Assembly (NCBI GenBank): GCA_005800965.1
Contig: SYEA01000032.1
Location: 1 to 29,963, forward strand
Origin: Actinomycetota bacterium
GTDB lineage: Bacteria > Actinomycetota > Acidimicrobiia > Acidimicrobiales > Ilumatobacteraceae
DNA: 29,963 nucleotides
Direction of reading: 5' to 3'
Numbering within the stretch: the stretch's first letter is position 1; every line of letters begins with the position of its first letter. The translations under genes were made by a program, and so were the position numbers. The notes beneath the pieces were generated by a model, which saw nothing but the letters and a program-made list of their open reading frames with translations, was not told the DNA's origin and did not search any database. Positions 14,902-23,004 of the stretch are shown piece after piece.

Positions 14902-15381
14902 ATGCCTGGCCGTATCGACCGCACACGGCTCGCAGTAAGTTTTGGAATCGCACTCGGGTTGGTGTTGATTGTTTTTGGTTTTCGCAGCGGCATCACCGGC
15001 GACGAAGCACGCCAGACCCCGCCTGCAATCGAGCGCATGTCTCCAGCCGACGGCGATCGCGTTTTGCGACAGGCCCAGATCATCATTGACTTTGCCGATG
15101 GTTACGAAGCCACGCTCAACATTGACGGCATCGAATTGCCCGTGACACGACTCGATGAATTGTCATCAAGTGGGGCGCAGCCCGCACCTGGCGCCCAGGT
15201 GGAACTGCCGGCAACTGCCGTGTTTGACCCAGGCAACAACGTGCTGAGTTTCCAACCACAACCACGAGCGCTCATCACCGAGTTCACACAAGGCGAACAC
15301 GTTGCCGTCGTCACCTACTGGGAGATCCTGGCAGGCCGTGAAAAGTCTCGTACCTATCAGTGGCGGTTTTTCACCGACTAG
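14902..15381 (+). CDS. Membrane-anchored extracytoplasmic protein of unknown function
   Basis: Not recognised as a known family. From ATG 14902 it has 159 aa: a short basic cytoplasmic tail, one hydrophobic helix (about 9-28), and an outer domain of about 125 residues rich in short beta-like stretches. The segment starting Ser-Pro-Ala-Asp-Gly-Asp-Arg-Val resembles the opening of bacterial Ig-like or CopC-like sandwich domains, but copper-binding His/Met clusters are absent. Conserved-looking end: Thr-Tyr-Trp-Glu-Ile-Leu-Ala-Gly and Tyr-Gln-Trp-Arg-Phe-Phe. An in-frame ATG at 14872 would add ten residues. It is divergent from the PASTA pseudokinase across 89 bases, so both may respond to the same control and act at the envelope (inference). 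Confidence 0.75.
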   Translation: MPGRIDRTRLAVSFGIALGLVLIVFGFRSGITGDEARQTPPAIERMSPADGDRVLRQAQIIIDFADGYEATLNIDGIELPVTRLDELSSSGAQPAPGAQVELPATAVFDPGNNVLSFQPQPRALITEFTQGEHVAVVTYWEILAGREKSRTYQWRFFTD

Positions 15382-15393
15382 TTGGTGCGGGCT

Positions 15394-17460
15394 TTACTCG
15401 GGCAACTCGCCCGTCGCCAAAACATGCTCGAAAGCCTGCTCGTCGATTTGGGGCACGCCAAGTTCCTCTGCTTTTTTCACCTTTGATGCCCCAGGTTCAT
15501 TGCCAACCACTACTGCGAACGTTTTTTTGCTCACACTGCCCGCACTCTTGCCACCGCGATCTTTGATGGCGCGTTCGGCTTCTTCTCTGCCGAACTTGGT
15601 AAGTGTGCCTGTGACAACGAGTGTTTTCCCAGCCAGGGTTTGTGGCGCATCAATCACCGTCACGTTGTCGAATCGCACACCACCCTTGCGTAATTTGGTG
15701 ACGATCGACTTGTGACGCTTATCGACAAACCACTTTGCGACTGACTCGGCAATCACGTCACCAACGCCGTCAATGGCAGCAAGATCAGTGACCGATGCAC
15801 TCGCCACGGCATCGAGTGAACCAAAGCGCCGCGCCAGCGACTCGGCAGCAGCCGGGCCAAGATGTTTGATGCCCAGCGCAACGAGCAGCTTTTCTAACGC
15901 GCGGCTTCGCGAGGCGTCGATGGCCTGCATCAAGTTGGCCGACTGCACTTCACCTAAACCTTGTGCCAACAACACCTCGGGGGTCAGCGAGTAAATGTCG
16001 CCCACGTCTTCGAGGATGCCCGCGTCACTCAACTTGTACACCGTTTTTTCACCGAATCCCTCAATGTCCATGCCGCCTCGCGCGGTGAAATGAATGATTT
16101 TTTGATCGCGCTGGTGCGGACACTCAGGCTCGACACAACGAGTGTCGGCCACGTCTTGTTCCTGCACGAGCGTGGACCGCAAATCGCACGGACACTTGGT
16201 GGGAAACTGCCAGGGCTGGGAATCCTTGGGTCGTTTTGCCAGCACCGGCCCCACGACTTCGGGAATCACATCGCCGGCCTTGCGCACCACCACCGTGTCG
16301 CCCGGGCGCACATCTTTGAGTTGCACTTGTTCTCTGTTGTGCAGCGTGGCCATGGATACGGTGCTTCCGGCCACCACCACAGGCTCGAGTTCGGCGAACG
16401 GTGTGGCGCGACCGGTCCGGCCAATTGACACCTTGATGTCGCGCAACACAGTGGTGCGTTCTTCGGGTGGAAACTTGACCGCAATCGCCCAGCGAGGTGC
16501 CTTAGAAGTCGACCCGAGTCGTTCGCGTTGAGCGAGGTCATCCACTTTCACCACTACTCCGTCGATGATGTAGGGCAGTTCATTGCGGTGTTCTTGCCAA
16601 TGGGCACAAAATTCCACAACTTCATCCAACGAATCCACGATGCGAACTTCAGGATTGATCGGAAACCCGAGGGCCTGCAAATACTCAAGCGTGTCATGGT
16701 GCGAAGTGAACGCAGGCCCGCCTTGTACTTCGCCAAGTTGGTAGGCCCACATCGACAACTCGCGGGTGGCGGTCACGGCAGCGTCTTTTTGCCGCAGGCT
16801 TCCGGCCCCGGCATTGCGCGGGTTGGCCGGTACGGGCTGAGGTTTTTTGCCGGCCGCCACGCGCACTTGGTTTTCTGCAAGTTTTTCTTGGCGAAACCGC
16901 TCGAAGGCTGGCTTGGACATGTAGACCTCTCCCCGCACCTCGAGCACGGTCGCTGTGGGCGAAGCGGATGTTTTGCTGAGCTGAACCGGCACACCACTGA
17001 TGGTGCGCACATTGGCAGTGACGTCTTCGCCCACCTTGCCGTCGCCACGCGTGGCAGCTTGCACGAGCACTCCGTTTTCAAATCGAATGCTGACGGCCAA
17101 GCCATCGATTTTCAGTTCACAAACAAAGCGTGCGGTCTGGCCTGCCAAACCCTTGGCGACTCGATCGCCCCAGGCTCGCAACTCATCGACATCCATCGCG
17201 TTGTCGAGGCTGGTCATCGCCAACCGATGAGTTACCGGAGCAAATGTGGTGGCAACGGGTGCACCCGGAGCGTCGAGCACCGAACGACTGGCCGCGAGTT
17301 CAGGATGTTCGGCTTCGAGTGCGCGCAACTCGCGTACCAACTCGTCAAAATCGGCATCAGAGATCTCGGGGTCGTCGTCGCCAAAATAGCGATCGTTGTG
17401 AAAAGTGATGAGTTCGCGTAGTTCGCCAACGCGCGCCACGATGCGTTTGGACGGTGCCAC
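15394..17460 (-). CDS. ligA: NAD-dependent DNA ligase
   Basis: LigA seals nicks in duplex DNA with NAD+ during replication and repair. The 688-aa protein has the full domain order: Ia NMN-binding region (His21-Asn22, then Asp-Pro-Glu-Ile-Ser-Asp-Ala-Asp-Phe), the adenylation domain with Glu115-Leu-Lys117-Ile-Asp-Gly (Lys117 is adenylated), OB fold, a four-Cys zinc site, helix-hairpin-helix repeats (Gly-Ile-Lys-His-Leu-Gly-Pro, Ile-Asp-Gly-Val-Gly) and a C-terminal BRCT domain. The first zinc pair is Cys-Pro-Cys rather than the usual Cys-Pro-x-Cys. The GTG start at 17460 is preceded, six bases away, by TAAAGT, indicating a leaderless mRNA. It is convergent with the 159-aa protein gene, twelve bases apart. 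Confidence 0.97.
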   Translation of the reverse strand: MAPSKRIVARVGELRELITFHNDRYFGDDDPEISDADFDELVRELRALEAEHPELAASRSVLDAPGAPVATTFAPVTHRLAMTSLDNAMDVDELRAWGDRVAKGLAGQTARFVCELKIDGLAVSIRFENGVLVQAATRGDGKVGEDVTANVRTISGVPVQLSKTSASPTATVLEVRGEVYMSKPAFERFRQEKLAENQVRVAAGKKPQPVPANPRNAGAGSLRQKDAAVTATRELSMWAYQLGEVQGGPAFTSHHDTLEYLQALGFPINPEVRIVDSLDEVVEFCAHWQEHRNELPYIIDGVVVKVDDLAQRERLGSTSKAPRWAIAVKFPPEERTTVLRDIKVSIGRTGRATPFAELEPVVVAGSTVSMATLHNREQVQLKDVRPGDTVVVRKAGDVIPEVVGPVLAKRPKDSQPWQFPTKCPCDLRSTLVQEQDVADTRCVEPECPHQRDQKIIHFTARGGMDIEGFGEKTVYKLSDAGILEDVGDIYSLTPEVLLAQGLGEVQSANLMQAIDASRSRALEKLLVALGIKHLGPAAAESLARRFGSLDAVASASVTDLAAIDGVGDVIAESVAKWFVDKRHKSIVTKLRKGGVRFDNVTVIDAPQTLAGKTLVVTGTLTKFGREEAERAIKDRGGKSAGSVSKKTFAVVVGNEPGASKVKKAEELGVPQIDEQAFEHVLATGELPE

Positions 17461-17466
17461 GCCTGA

Positions 17467-17472
17467 ACTTTA
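17467..17472 (-). promoter_or_regulatory. -10 element of ligA, leaderless start
   Basis: Read on the minus strand this is TAAAGT, a TANNNT -10 element. Six bases separate it from the ligA GTG, so transcription would begin at or very near the start codon. No clear -35 is seen. Confidence 0.55.
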
Positions 17473-17504
17473 CCGTTTGGGCGTCGCAGACTTTGCAGGA
17501 TTCA

Positions 17505-17510
17505 TAGAAT
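17505..17510 (+). promoter_or_regulatory. -10 element of the membrane protein gene at 17517, leaderless start
   Basis: TAGAAT, five of six matches to TATAAT, lies six bases before GTG 17517. With the ligA element 32 bases away on the other strand, the 56-base gap holds two divergent promoters. Confidence 0.6.
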
Positions 17511-17516
17511 GCCGAC

Positions 17517-18350
17517 GTGACAAACCTGGTGCGTGTGGCCTGGCTGGGCGTCGCTGCACTGCCAGGGGCCATGCAATCTGGCGATGCAACGGTGCTGGCT
17601 TCGTGGTTGGTATGGGCGTTGTGGGCCGGTGTGGCTATCGGCGTGCTCGTGCCGCATCCGCTGGCTTTGGTGGCTGTGCGCTTCATCGCCCCGCTGCTAG
17701 CGATTAATGCCGGGTGGTTGCTCGTCACCGAACGCGACTCTGGCGTTGTTTTGGTCGAGCGTTGGGGTGCGATCAGCGGGTTCTTGGTGATGCTGGCAGT
17801 TGCGGTCTCTACCTATGGCGCTGCGTATGGGGCGACGCATGCGCAGGCTGCGGCGTATGGCCACGAGCGACGACATCTCTTGCGTCCACCGATTGCGGTG
17901 ATCTTGCCGATTGTCGTGCTGTGGCTCGCTGTTGCTGCCAGCGGGGCGACGGCAACCCACTCGCCATCACTCGTTGTTGCCGGGGTGGCAGCGGTGATGT
18001 TCCTTGCCTTATTGGCTTTTGCCCTACGACGCGCAGTGGTGCTGGCGCGACGCTGGCTTGTGTTCGTTCCGGCGGGTATTGCCGTGCACGACCCGCTGAT
18101 GTTGCGCGACACGTTCATGGTGCGCACTCACGATGTGCGAGCGCTGCGAGTTGCCCCACATGACACGGCGGCGTTCGATGCCACTGGCACCACCTGGGGT
18201 GTGGTGCTCGAACTAACGCTCAGTCATCCGCACGATGTGTCGTTGTCACCGTTTGCGTCACGCCTCACTCGCACCCTGGATCGGCTGCACGTCACTTCGT
18301 TGCTGCTGGCGCCATCTCGACCGAACAGCGCCCTAGCAAACGACGCCTAG
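17517..18350 (+). CDS. Multi-pass membrane protein with a C-terminal soluble domain, unknown function
   Basis: A 277-aa protein of unknown function. About five hydrophobic helices can be seen (roughly 27-47, 50-70, 84-104, 123-143, 149-171), the last ending in Arg-Arg and Ala-Arg-Arg. A soluble tail of about 100 residues follows, beginning Leu-Val-Phe-Val-Pro-Ala-Gly-Ile-Ala-Val-His-Asp-Pro. This tail, with alternating beta-like stretches, could be a small PH-like or bPH-type domain; this is a guess from pattern only. The GTG start fits a leaderless mRNA. It is divergent from ligA and convergent with a methyltransferase gene, sharing a CTAG that holds both stop codons (18347-18350). Confidence 0.8.
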   Translation: MTNLVRVAWLGVAALPGAMQSGDATVLASWLVWALWAGVAIGVLVPHPLALVAVRFIAPLLAINAGWLLVTERDSGVVLVERWGAISGFLVMLAVAVSTYGAAYGATHAQAAAYGHERRHLLRPPIAVILPIVVLWLAVAASGATATHSPSLVVAGVAAVMFLALLAFALRRAVVLARRWLVFVPAGIAVHDPLMLRDTFMVRTHDVRALRVAPHDTAAFDATGTTWGVVLELTLSHPHDVSLSPFASRLTRTLDRLHVTSLLLAPSRPNSALANDA

Positions 18351-19168
18351 ATAACTTTGCTCAAGTCGGGCCGCAGCGGCTTGGCCCGCCAGTCTGTGCC
18401 CAAACAAAACTCAATCTGACGACGATTCCATTTTCCGAGTGGCTCTTCAATCATCTCAAAATAGTGCACGTCACCGTCTTCATCATGTTCGTGTCGCCAC
18501 TCACGCTGCAGATTGGCTTTGAGGAATCGGGCATTGGCCGTGCGGCCGTCGGTAAGCACCAATGTTCCAGGCAGCAAAAAATGCTCGATCTTCAAGATGT
18601 CACAGGCCATCGGCAAACGGTCCGGATGACGCGTAGAGATGCCGTTCACTTCGCCCATGGCACTGTCTTGGCTCGGGCCATCAAGATAAATGAAATCCGG
18701 GCACACATTAGGTAGTGACTCATACTCGGTGCAGATTCGTGAGTCGAACGTAGTCATACGCACGGGCGAATGATGGAACGAAACGCGAGCACTCAGCTCG
18801 TGGCTTAATCGCCCGCGAGTTAAATCAAGGTACTGCTGCATGTCGTCGACAACCTGTAGGCGAAACGGGTCGGTTCGGCGCAAGGTCTCGCGCACCACGA
18901 CTCCGTCACGTTGTTCGTTGAGCGCCAAGGCGTGGGCCATCACCACGGTGGAAAACCCACATCCGAACTCCAACACGGAGGTGATTCGACGCAATCGAAT
19001 CAACGCAAAAAGCCGCGTAAGGTCCAGCCACTCGGGCAGATATGGTTGCTTGTGGTTGGGGTCGACCGTTTCAAACGCTGACTTGTCTGGCGACACTGCA
19101 CTTTCGGCAAACAGCTCAGTCAGCCCGAATTGCCGAGCGAAGTCCGTTGCCCGAATGTCTGAAGTCAC
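18347..19168 (-). CDS. Class I SAM-dependent methyltransferase-like protein
   Basis: A 273-aa protein with a Rossmann methyltransferase core. Ser-Val-Leu-Glu-Phe-Gly-Cys-Gly-Phe-Ser-Thr (64-74) is the SAM-binding motif I, and Asp-Phe-Ile-Tyr-Leu-Asp-Gly-Pro later fits motif IV of O-methyltransferase-like enzymes. The substrate is unknown. GTG 19168 is chosen: TAATGT lies seven bases upstream, in keeping with leaderless starts here, and the N-terminus then starts before the first plausible helix. The open frame extends to 19273 into mnmA, but those residues look non-coding in this frame. It lies 46 bases downstream of mnmA on the same strand; it may be read from its own promoter and from the desulfurase-mnmA transcript. 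Confidence 0.82.
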   Translation of the reverse strand: MTSDIRATDFARQFGLTELFAESAVSPDKSAFETVDPNHKQPYLPEWLDLTRLFALIRLRRITSVLEFGCGFSTVVMAHALALNEQRDGVVVRETLRRTDPFRLQVVDDMQQYLDLTRGRLSHELSARVSFHHSPVRMTTFDSRICTEYESLPNVCPDFIYLDGPSQDSAMGEVNGISTRHPDRLPMACDILKIEHFLLPGTLVLTDGRTANARFLKANLQREWRHEHDEDGDVHYFEMIEEPLGKWNRRQIEFCLGTDWRAKPLRPDLSKVI

Positions 19169-19214
19169 TTGTACGACATTACCCGAGCAGTGCCAAGCAC
19201 AAGAATGAGACTGC

Positions 19215-20267
19215 TCAAGCGACGATGCCGCCGGCGAGCACCGCTCGGTCTGACGCGTCGTACAACACCACACTCTGGCCAGGTGCGGTGCGCCGTTGCG
19301 GCTCTCGCCACTGCAAGACCACCGTGTCGCTACTTACTTCTTCAATGAGTGCCGACTGGGTTGCACCATGGGCGCTGGTCTGCACCATGACTTCGCTTCC
19401 AATCGGCAGTGGCTCATGGCTCCACATCATGCGTTCGGCGCGCAAGTCGGAGCGCTGCAAACTCGTTTCTGCTCCCACCACTACCGTGCGGGTCTCGACA
19501 TCAACGTCCAAGACAAACTGCTTGGGCGCACCACCAGCGAGCCGCAAGCCACGCCGTTGTCCGATGGTCACCATCTCGACGGCCTCGACGCTGCCGAGTT
19601 CGGTGCCGGATTCGTCGACCACGCGTGCTGAACGAAACGGAATGCGATGTCCGAGAAATGTTTCGCGGCCGCCAGTTTTGCTGATGAAACACACGTCTTG
19701 GCTGTCGGGTTTGCTTGCGGTGCGCAAACCCAGTTCGCTGGCTCGCTCTCGCACTTGGGCCTTGGTGAGATGACCGACCGGAAACAATGTGTAGGCCAAT
19801 TCTTTTTGGTCCAACATGTGCACGACATAACTCTGATCCTTGGCCGCATCAGCACCGCGAATCACTCGCCACACGCCTGATGGTTGACGCTCGATTCGGG
19901 CATGGTGGCCGGTGGCGACTGCGTCGAAGCCCAGCAGACGGGCGCGCTGCGACAGTCGGTCAAACTTCAGGTGGCGATTGCACTCGATGCAGGGGTTCGG
20001 TGTCGTGCCGGTGCGATGCGCCTCCACATATGGGTTCACGACATGGGCATCGAAGTCGTCTGAAAAATTGAACACCAAGTGGTCAATGCGCAGTTGCTGG
20101 GCCACGCGCCGGGCGTCGTCAACATCACTCACCGAGCAGCAGCCGGTGTCGCTTTCGCCGCCCCACAAGCGCATGGTGACACCAACGACCTCGTGGCCCT
20201 CGCGACGCAATTCGGCCGCCGCAACCGACGAGTCAACGCCGCCCGACATTGCCACGAGCACTTTCAT
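19215..20267 (-). CDS. mnmA: tRNA-specific 2-thiouridylase
   Basis: MnmA puts sulfur on U34 of the glutamate, lysine and glutamine tRNAs, improving decoding of codons ending in A or G. The 350-aa protein has the PP-loop Ser-Gly-Gly-Val-Asp-Ser-Ser (8-14) that binds ATP, the catalytic Cys93 in Asn-Pro-Cys-Ile-Glu-Cys-Asn, and Cys193 in Ser-Lys-Pro-Asp-Ser-Gln-Asp-Val-Cys-Phe, followed by central and C-terminal beta-barrel domains. Its start is 11 bases downstream of the cysteine desulfurase stop, and the two form the sulfur donor-acceptor pair common in Actinobacteria. Confidence 0.97.
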   Translation of the reverse strand: MKVLVAMSGGVDSSVAAAELRREGHEVVGVTMRLWGGESDTGCCSVSDVDDARRVAQQLRIDHLVFNFSDDFDAHVVNPYVEAHRTGTTPNPCIECNRHLKFDRLSQRARLLGFDAVATGHHARIERQPSGVWRVIRGADAAKDQSYVVHMLDQKELAYTLFPVGHLTKAQVRERASELGLRTASKPDSQDVCFISKTGGRETFLGHRIPFRSARVVDESGTELGSVEAVEMVTIGQRRGLRLAGGAPKQFVLDVDVETRTVVVGAETSLQRSDLRAERMMWSHEPLPIGSEVMVQTSAHGATQSALIEEVSSDTVVLQWREPQRRTAPGQSVVLYDASDRAVLAGGIVA

Positions 20268-20278
20268 GGATACAAAGA

Positions 20279-21439
20279 CTATTGCTGGTGACGAAGACGC
20301 CGAACGTTGTGCACGATTGCGTCAATGGCAGTCGCTACATCGTCCTCGGTCGTTGTGTGCCCCAAACTGAGACGCAGCGCCCCCTGCACGTAGCGGGGCT
20401 CGACACCCATGGCCTGCAACACATGCGAGGGTTCCATTGCGCCACTGGCACACGCCGATGCTGCCGAGGCACATACGCCCGCTTCATCCAACAAATACAA
20501 CAAGGCTTCACTTTCGATGCCCGCAATACACAGGTGCGCCACACCAGGCACACTGGCTGACGTCGGAATTGTTTCGATGGTGTCGGGCAACTGCGACAAA
20601 ATGCCAGACACGAGCACTCGTTTGAGTTCGGCCACGCGCACCACTTCTGTTGCCCGCGAATCTGCTGTTGAACGCAACGCTGCAGCGGTGGCCACGATGC
20701 CAGCCACGTTCAAGGTGCCACTACGACGATCGCGTTCTTGACCACCACCCATGATGAGTGGCTCAAGGGTGGTCCCAGCCTTTACCACCATTACGCCCAT
20801 GCCCTTGGGCCCGCCAAATTTGTGCGAAGAAAACGACACCACATCGGTCACCATCACAGTGTCTCGCACATCCAGCCAACACGCGGCCTGCACCGCATCG
20901 CTGTGCAGCACCGCACCTTTTGCCGAGCCACGCACCACACGCGCCACATCACGCATCGGTGTGATGCTGCCGACTTCGTTGTTCACGGCCATCACCGACA
21001 CCACGGCAACCCGCTCACCGCGAGATGCAACGTTGTCCAACGCAAGTTGCAACTCGTCCACGTTGATGACCCCGTGCTTATCGACCGCAACGACCACGCC
21101 ACCCAGATGTTCCACACAGTGCAGCACGGCATGGTGCTCGGCCGCACTGCAAACCGCGACTCCCCCATGACGGCGCACGGCCCCAAAGATTGCGGCATTG
21201 TCGCCCTCAGTGCCACCGCTCGTGAACACCACTTCACCTGGCGCACAACCCAACACTTCGGCGACGTCATCTCGTGCCTCGTCAATCGCTGTGCGCGCCG
21301 ACCGCGAAAACCGATGACTGCCAGACGGGTTGGCGAACTGATCCGCTAAATACGGCGCCAGTGCTGCGATCGCCGTTTCACGCATCGGCGTGGTGGCTGC
21401 GTGGTCGAGATACGCCAGGCGCGCTCGCTCGCCGTTCAT
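20279..21439 (-). CDS. Cysteine desulfurase (IscS/NifS type)
   Basis: A 386-aa PLP enzyme that takes sulfur from cysteine as a persulfide. Motifs: Leu-Asp-His-Ala-Ala-Thr-Thr-Pro (11-18), His103 near the cofactor in Glu-His-His-Ala-Val, the PLP lysine Lys207 in Ser-Ser-His-Lys-Phe-Gly-Gly-Pro-Lys-Gly, and the catalytic Cys330 in Ser-Ala-Cys-Ala-Ser-Gly. The position beside mnmA makes tRNA thiolation its likely main task; it may also feed iron-sulfur assembly, including the Nfu-type protein at 24661. ATG 21439 is chosen because homology begins five to ten residues later; an in-frame ATG at 21463 would add eight residues. Confidence 0.95.
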   Translation of the reverse strand: MNGERARLAYLDHAATTPMRETAIAALAPYLADQFANPSGSHRFSRSARTAIDEARDDVAEVLGCAPGEVVFTSGGTEGDNAAIFGAVRRHGGVAVCSAAEHHAVLHCVEHLGGVVVAVDKHGVINVDELQLALDNVASRGERVAVVSVMAVNNEVGSITPMRDVARVVRGSAKGAVLHSDAVQAACWLDVRDTVMVTDVVSFSSHKFGGPKGMGVMVVKAGTTLEPLIMGGGQERDRRSGTLNVAGIVATAAALRSTADSRATEVVRVAELKRVLVSGILSQLPDTIETIPTSASVPGVAHLCIAGIESEALLYLLDEAGVCASAASACASGAMEPSHVLQAMGVEPRYVQGALRLSLGHTTTEDDVATAIDAIVHNVRRLRHQQ

Positions 21440-21493
21440 GAATGCCGAGGCTACTTCGCACATCGCGTCTCGGTTCGTGGTCTACTTGAAGCA

Positions 21494-22228
21494 ATGGCCG
21501 AACACACGACCTACGGTGCAGCGTTTGCCGATGTGTATGACGAGTGGTACGGCCAGACCGATGATCTGGCGTTAGTCACTGCGCTATTGGGCGAACACTC
21601 ACCGCGCCGCGTGCTCGAACTTGGTGTAGGCACCGGCCGAGTCGCACTGGCAATGGCCGAGATCGTTGTCTCGGCGGGTGGTCAGGTAGTCGGCGTGGAT
21701 GAATCACCCGAAATGCTGAGTGTGCTTGCGTCCAAAGACCTGCGGGGGCTCGTGACCCTGGTGCGCGGCGACATGGCCAACGACCAACCCAGCGGCGAAT
21801 TTGATTTGATCTTCATTTCATACAACACCTTGTTCAACTTAAGCGACACCAATCAACAAGCAACTTGCATCGAGAACGCAGCCAGGCGCCTCTCGCCCTC
21901 GGGTCGACTCATCATCGACGCTTGCATCATTCATTCGGATGCACCGACACACGGCACCACCTCCGAACAACGCGGCGATTGGCATGTGCACACCACGAGC
22001 AGTTTCGATGCCGCGACGGGCATCGTGCAAGGAACCACGGTGAGCACCCACAACGATGGTCGTCGCGTGCTGCGACCATGGCGCATCGCCTACCAATCGC
22101 CCACCGCCATTGATGCTGTCTGCGCTCGGGCTGGTCTTTCGCTGCTGGCACGCCACGCCTCGTGGCACAAGACACCGTTTGCTGATGACGCCCCGCGCCA
22201 CGTGAGTGTGTTCGGCAACCTACGCTGA
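21494..22228 (+). CDS. SAM-dependent methyltransferase
   Basis: A 244-aa class I methyltransferase. Arg-Val-Leu-Glu-Leu-Gly-Val-Gly-Thr-Gly-Arg (39-49) is motif I, the acidic residue ending strand 2 is in Val-Val-Gly-Val-Asp-Glu-Ser, and Phe-Asp-Leu-Ile-Phe-Ile-Ser-Tyr-Asn-Thr is the post-motif strand. This resembles the Methyltransf_25/11 group of small-molecule enzymes; no substrate can be named. ATG 21494 (Met-Ala-Glu-His-Thr) is preferred because the upstream extension of the frame reads through the desulfurase region. It is divergent from the cysteine desulfurase by 54 bases and precedes an SRPBCC gene by five bases, so the two are co-transcribed. Confidence 0.87.
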   Translation: MAEHTTYGAAFADVYDEWYGQTDDLALVTALLGEHSPRRVLELGVGTGRVALAMAEIVVSAGGQVVGVDESPEMLSVLASKDLRGLVTLVRGDMANDQPSGEFDLIFISYNTLFNLSDTNQQATCIENAARRLSPSGRLIIDACIIHSDAPTHGTTSEQRGDWHVHTTSSFDAATGIVQGTTVSTHNDGRRVLRPWRIAYQSPTAIDAVCARAGLSLLARHASWHKTPFADDAPRHVSVFGNLR

Positions 22229-22233
22229 CTGAG

Positions 22234-22680
22234 ATGGCGGTCATCAAGGTCTCACGAACAATTGCGGCATCAGTCGAACGGGTCTGGGCCGTCGTCGAAC
22301 CCGTCGAGCGGCACATCGACTGGATGGCCGATGCCGAGAGCATCACCTTCGTTGGCGATCAACAGCGCGGAGTCGGTACGAAATTTTTGTGCTTGACCAA
22401 AGTTTGGCGAATTCGGTTGACAGACCAGATGCTCATCACCCAGTGGGAGCCGCAGCGTGCGATGGGTGTGGAACACGTGGGCATCGTTACGGGAAGTGGC
22501 GTGTTCACGCTCGAAGCGATTGATGCCGACACAACGAGATTCGTGTGGGAAGAAAACCTGCGGTTTCCGTGGTGGCTGGGCGGGCCACTCGGTGCATTGA
22601 TCGGTGGCAAGATCGTGTTGGCCGGCATTTGGCGCGGCAATTTGCGCCGGCTGGCTGCGTTATGCGAGCGCCCGCACTAA
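22234..22680 (+). CDS. SRPBCC/START-like protein
   Basis: A 148-aa protein with the SRPBCC fold, a hydrophobic pocket seen in polyketide cyclases, aromatase/cyclases and lipid-transfer proteins. The typical opening Val-Ser-Arg-Thr-Ile-Ala-Ala-Ser-Val-Glu-Arg-Val-Trp follows the start, then Gly-Val-Gly-Thr-Lys and Trp-Glu-Glu-Asn at the expected places, with a long C-terminal helix. The C-terminal region Trp-Trp-Leu-Gly-Gly-Pro-Leu-Gly is hydrophobic. The ligand is unknown. Five bases separate it from the upstream methyltransferase, suggesting joint action on a small hydrophobic molecule (inference). It overlaps the convergent azlD by 21 bases. Confidence 0.83.
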   Translation: MAVIKVSRTIAASVERVWAVVEPVERHIDWMADAESITFVGDQQRGVGTKFLCLTKVWRIRLTDQMLITQWEPQRAMGVEHVGIVTGSGVFTLEAIDADTTRFVWEENLRFPWWLGGPLGALIGGKIVLAGIWRGNLRRLAALCERPH

Positions 22681-23004
22681 CGCTGTTGCTGCCATCGCCG
22701 CCACCACGACCACAATGAACGGCGCGCGTCGCCAAACCGCCACGAGTGCCACCGCCAACCCGATTGCGCGGGCATCTACTACGAATTCTTGCGCCGAGGT
22801 AAACGTGTCTTTGGCTACGAGCGCCGCCAGCAAACTTGCCGGAATGAGCGCCAAACAGCGGTCCACCAGCGGCGGCATGGTGCGCCCGCCAACCACCACG
22901 AACCCCAACACCTTCAACGCATACGCAGTAGCCGAAAGCACAATCACCAACACCCACAATTGGCCGTTGCTCAGTGCAATGCCATCGACTGTTGCCGAGA
23001 TCAT
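22660..23004 (-). CDS. azlD: AzlD-type branched-chain amino acid export subunit
   Basis: A 114-aa protein with four hydrophobic segments, the usual size and profile of AzlD, the small partner of AzlC in export of branched-chain amino acids. Family stretches include Ala-Tyr-Ala-Leu-Lys-Val-Leu-Gly-Phe and Leu-Ile-Pro-Ala-Ser-Leu-Leu-Ala-Ala-Leu. The ATG overlaps the azlC stop as ATGA (23001-23004), so translation is coupled. With leucine synthesis genes in the same window, excess leucine, isoleucine or valine is a reasonable substrate (inference). Confidence 0.88.
   Translation of the reverse strand: MISATVDGIALSNGQLWVLVIVLSATAYALKVLGFVVVGGRTMPPLVDRCLALIPASLLAALVAKDTFTSAQEFVVDARAIGLAVALVAVWRRAPFIVVVVAAMAATALVRALA

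Noticed and set aside
14813..14953. Upstream extension of the PASTA pseudokinase frame
   Set aside because: The extra 47 residues are Cys/Arg/Ser-rich shadow sequence of the divergent gene region; kinase-like sequence begins right after ATG 14812.
16528..17421. 297-codon plus-strand frame inside ligA
   Set aside because: It is antisense to conserved LigA domains and has no recognisable protein features.
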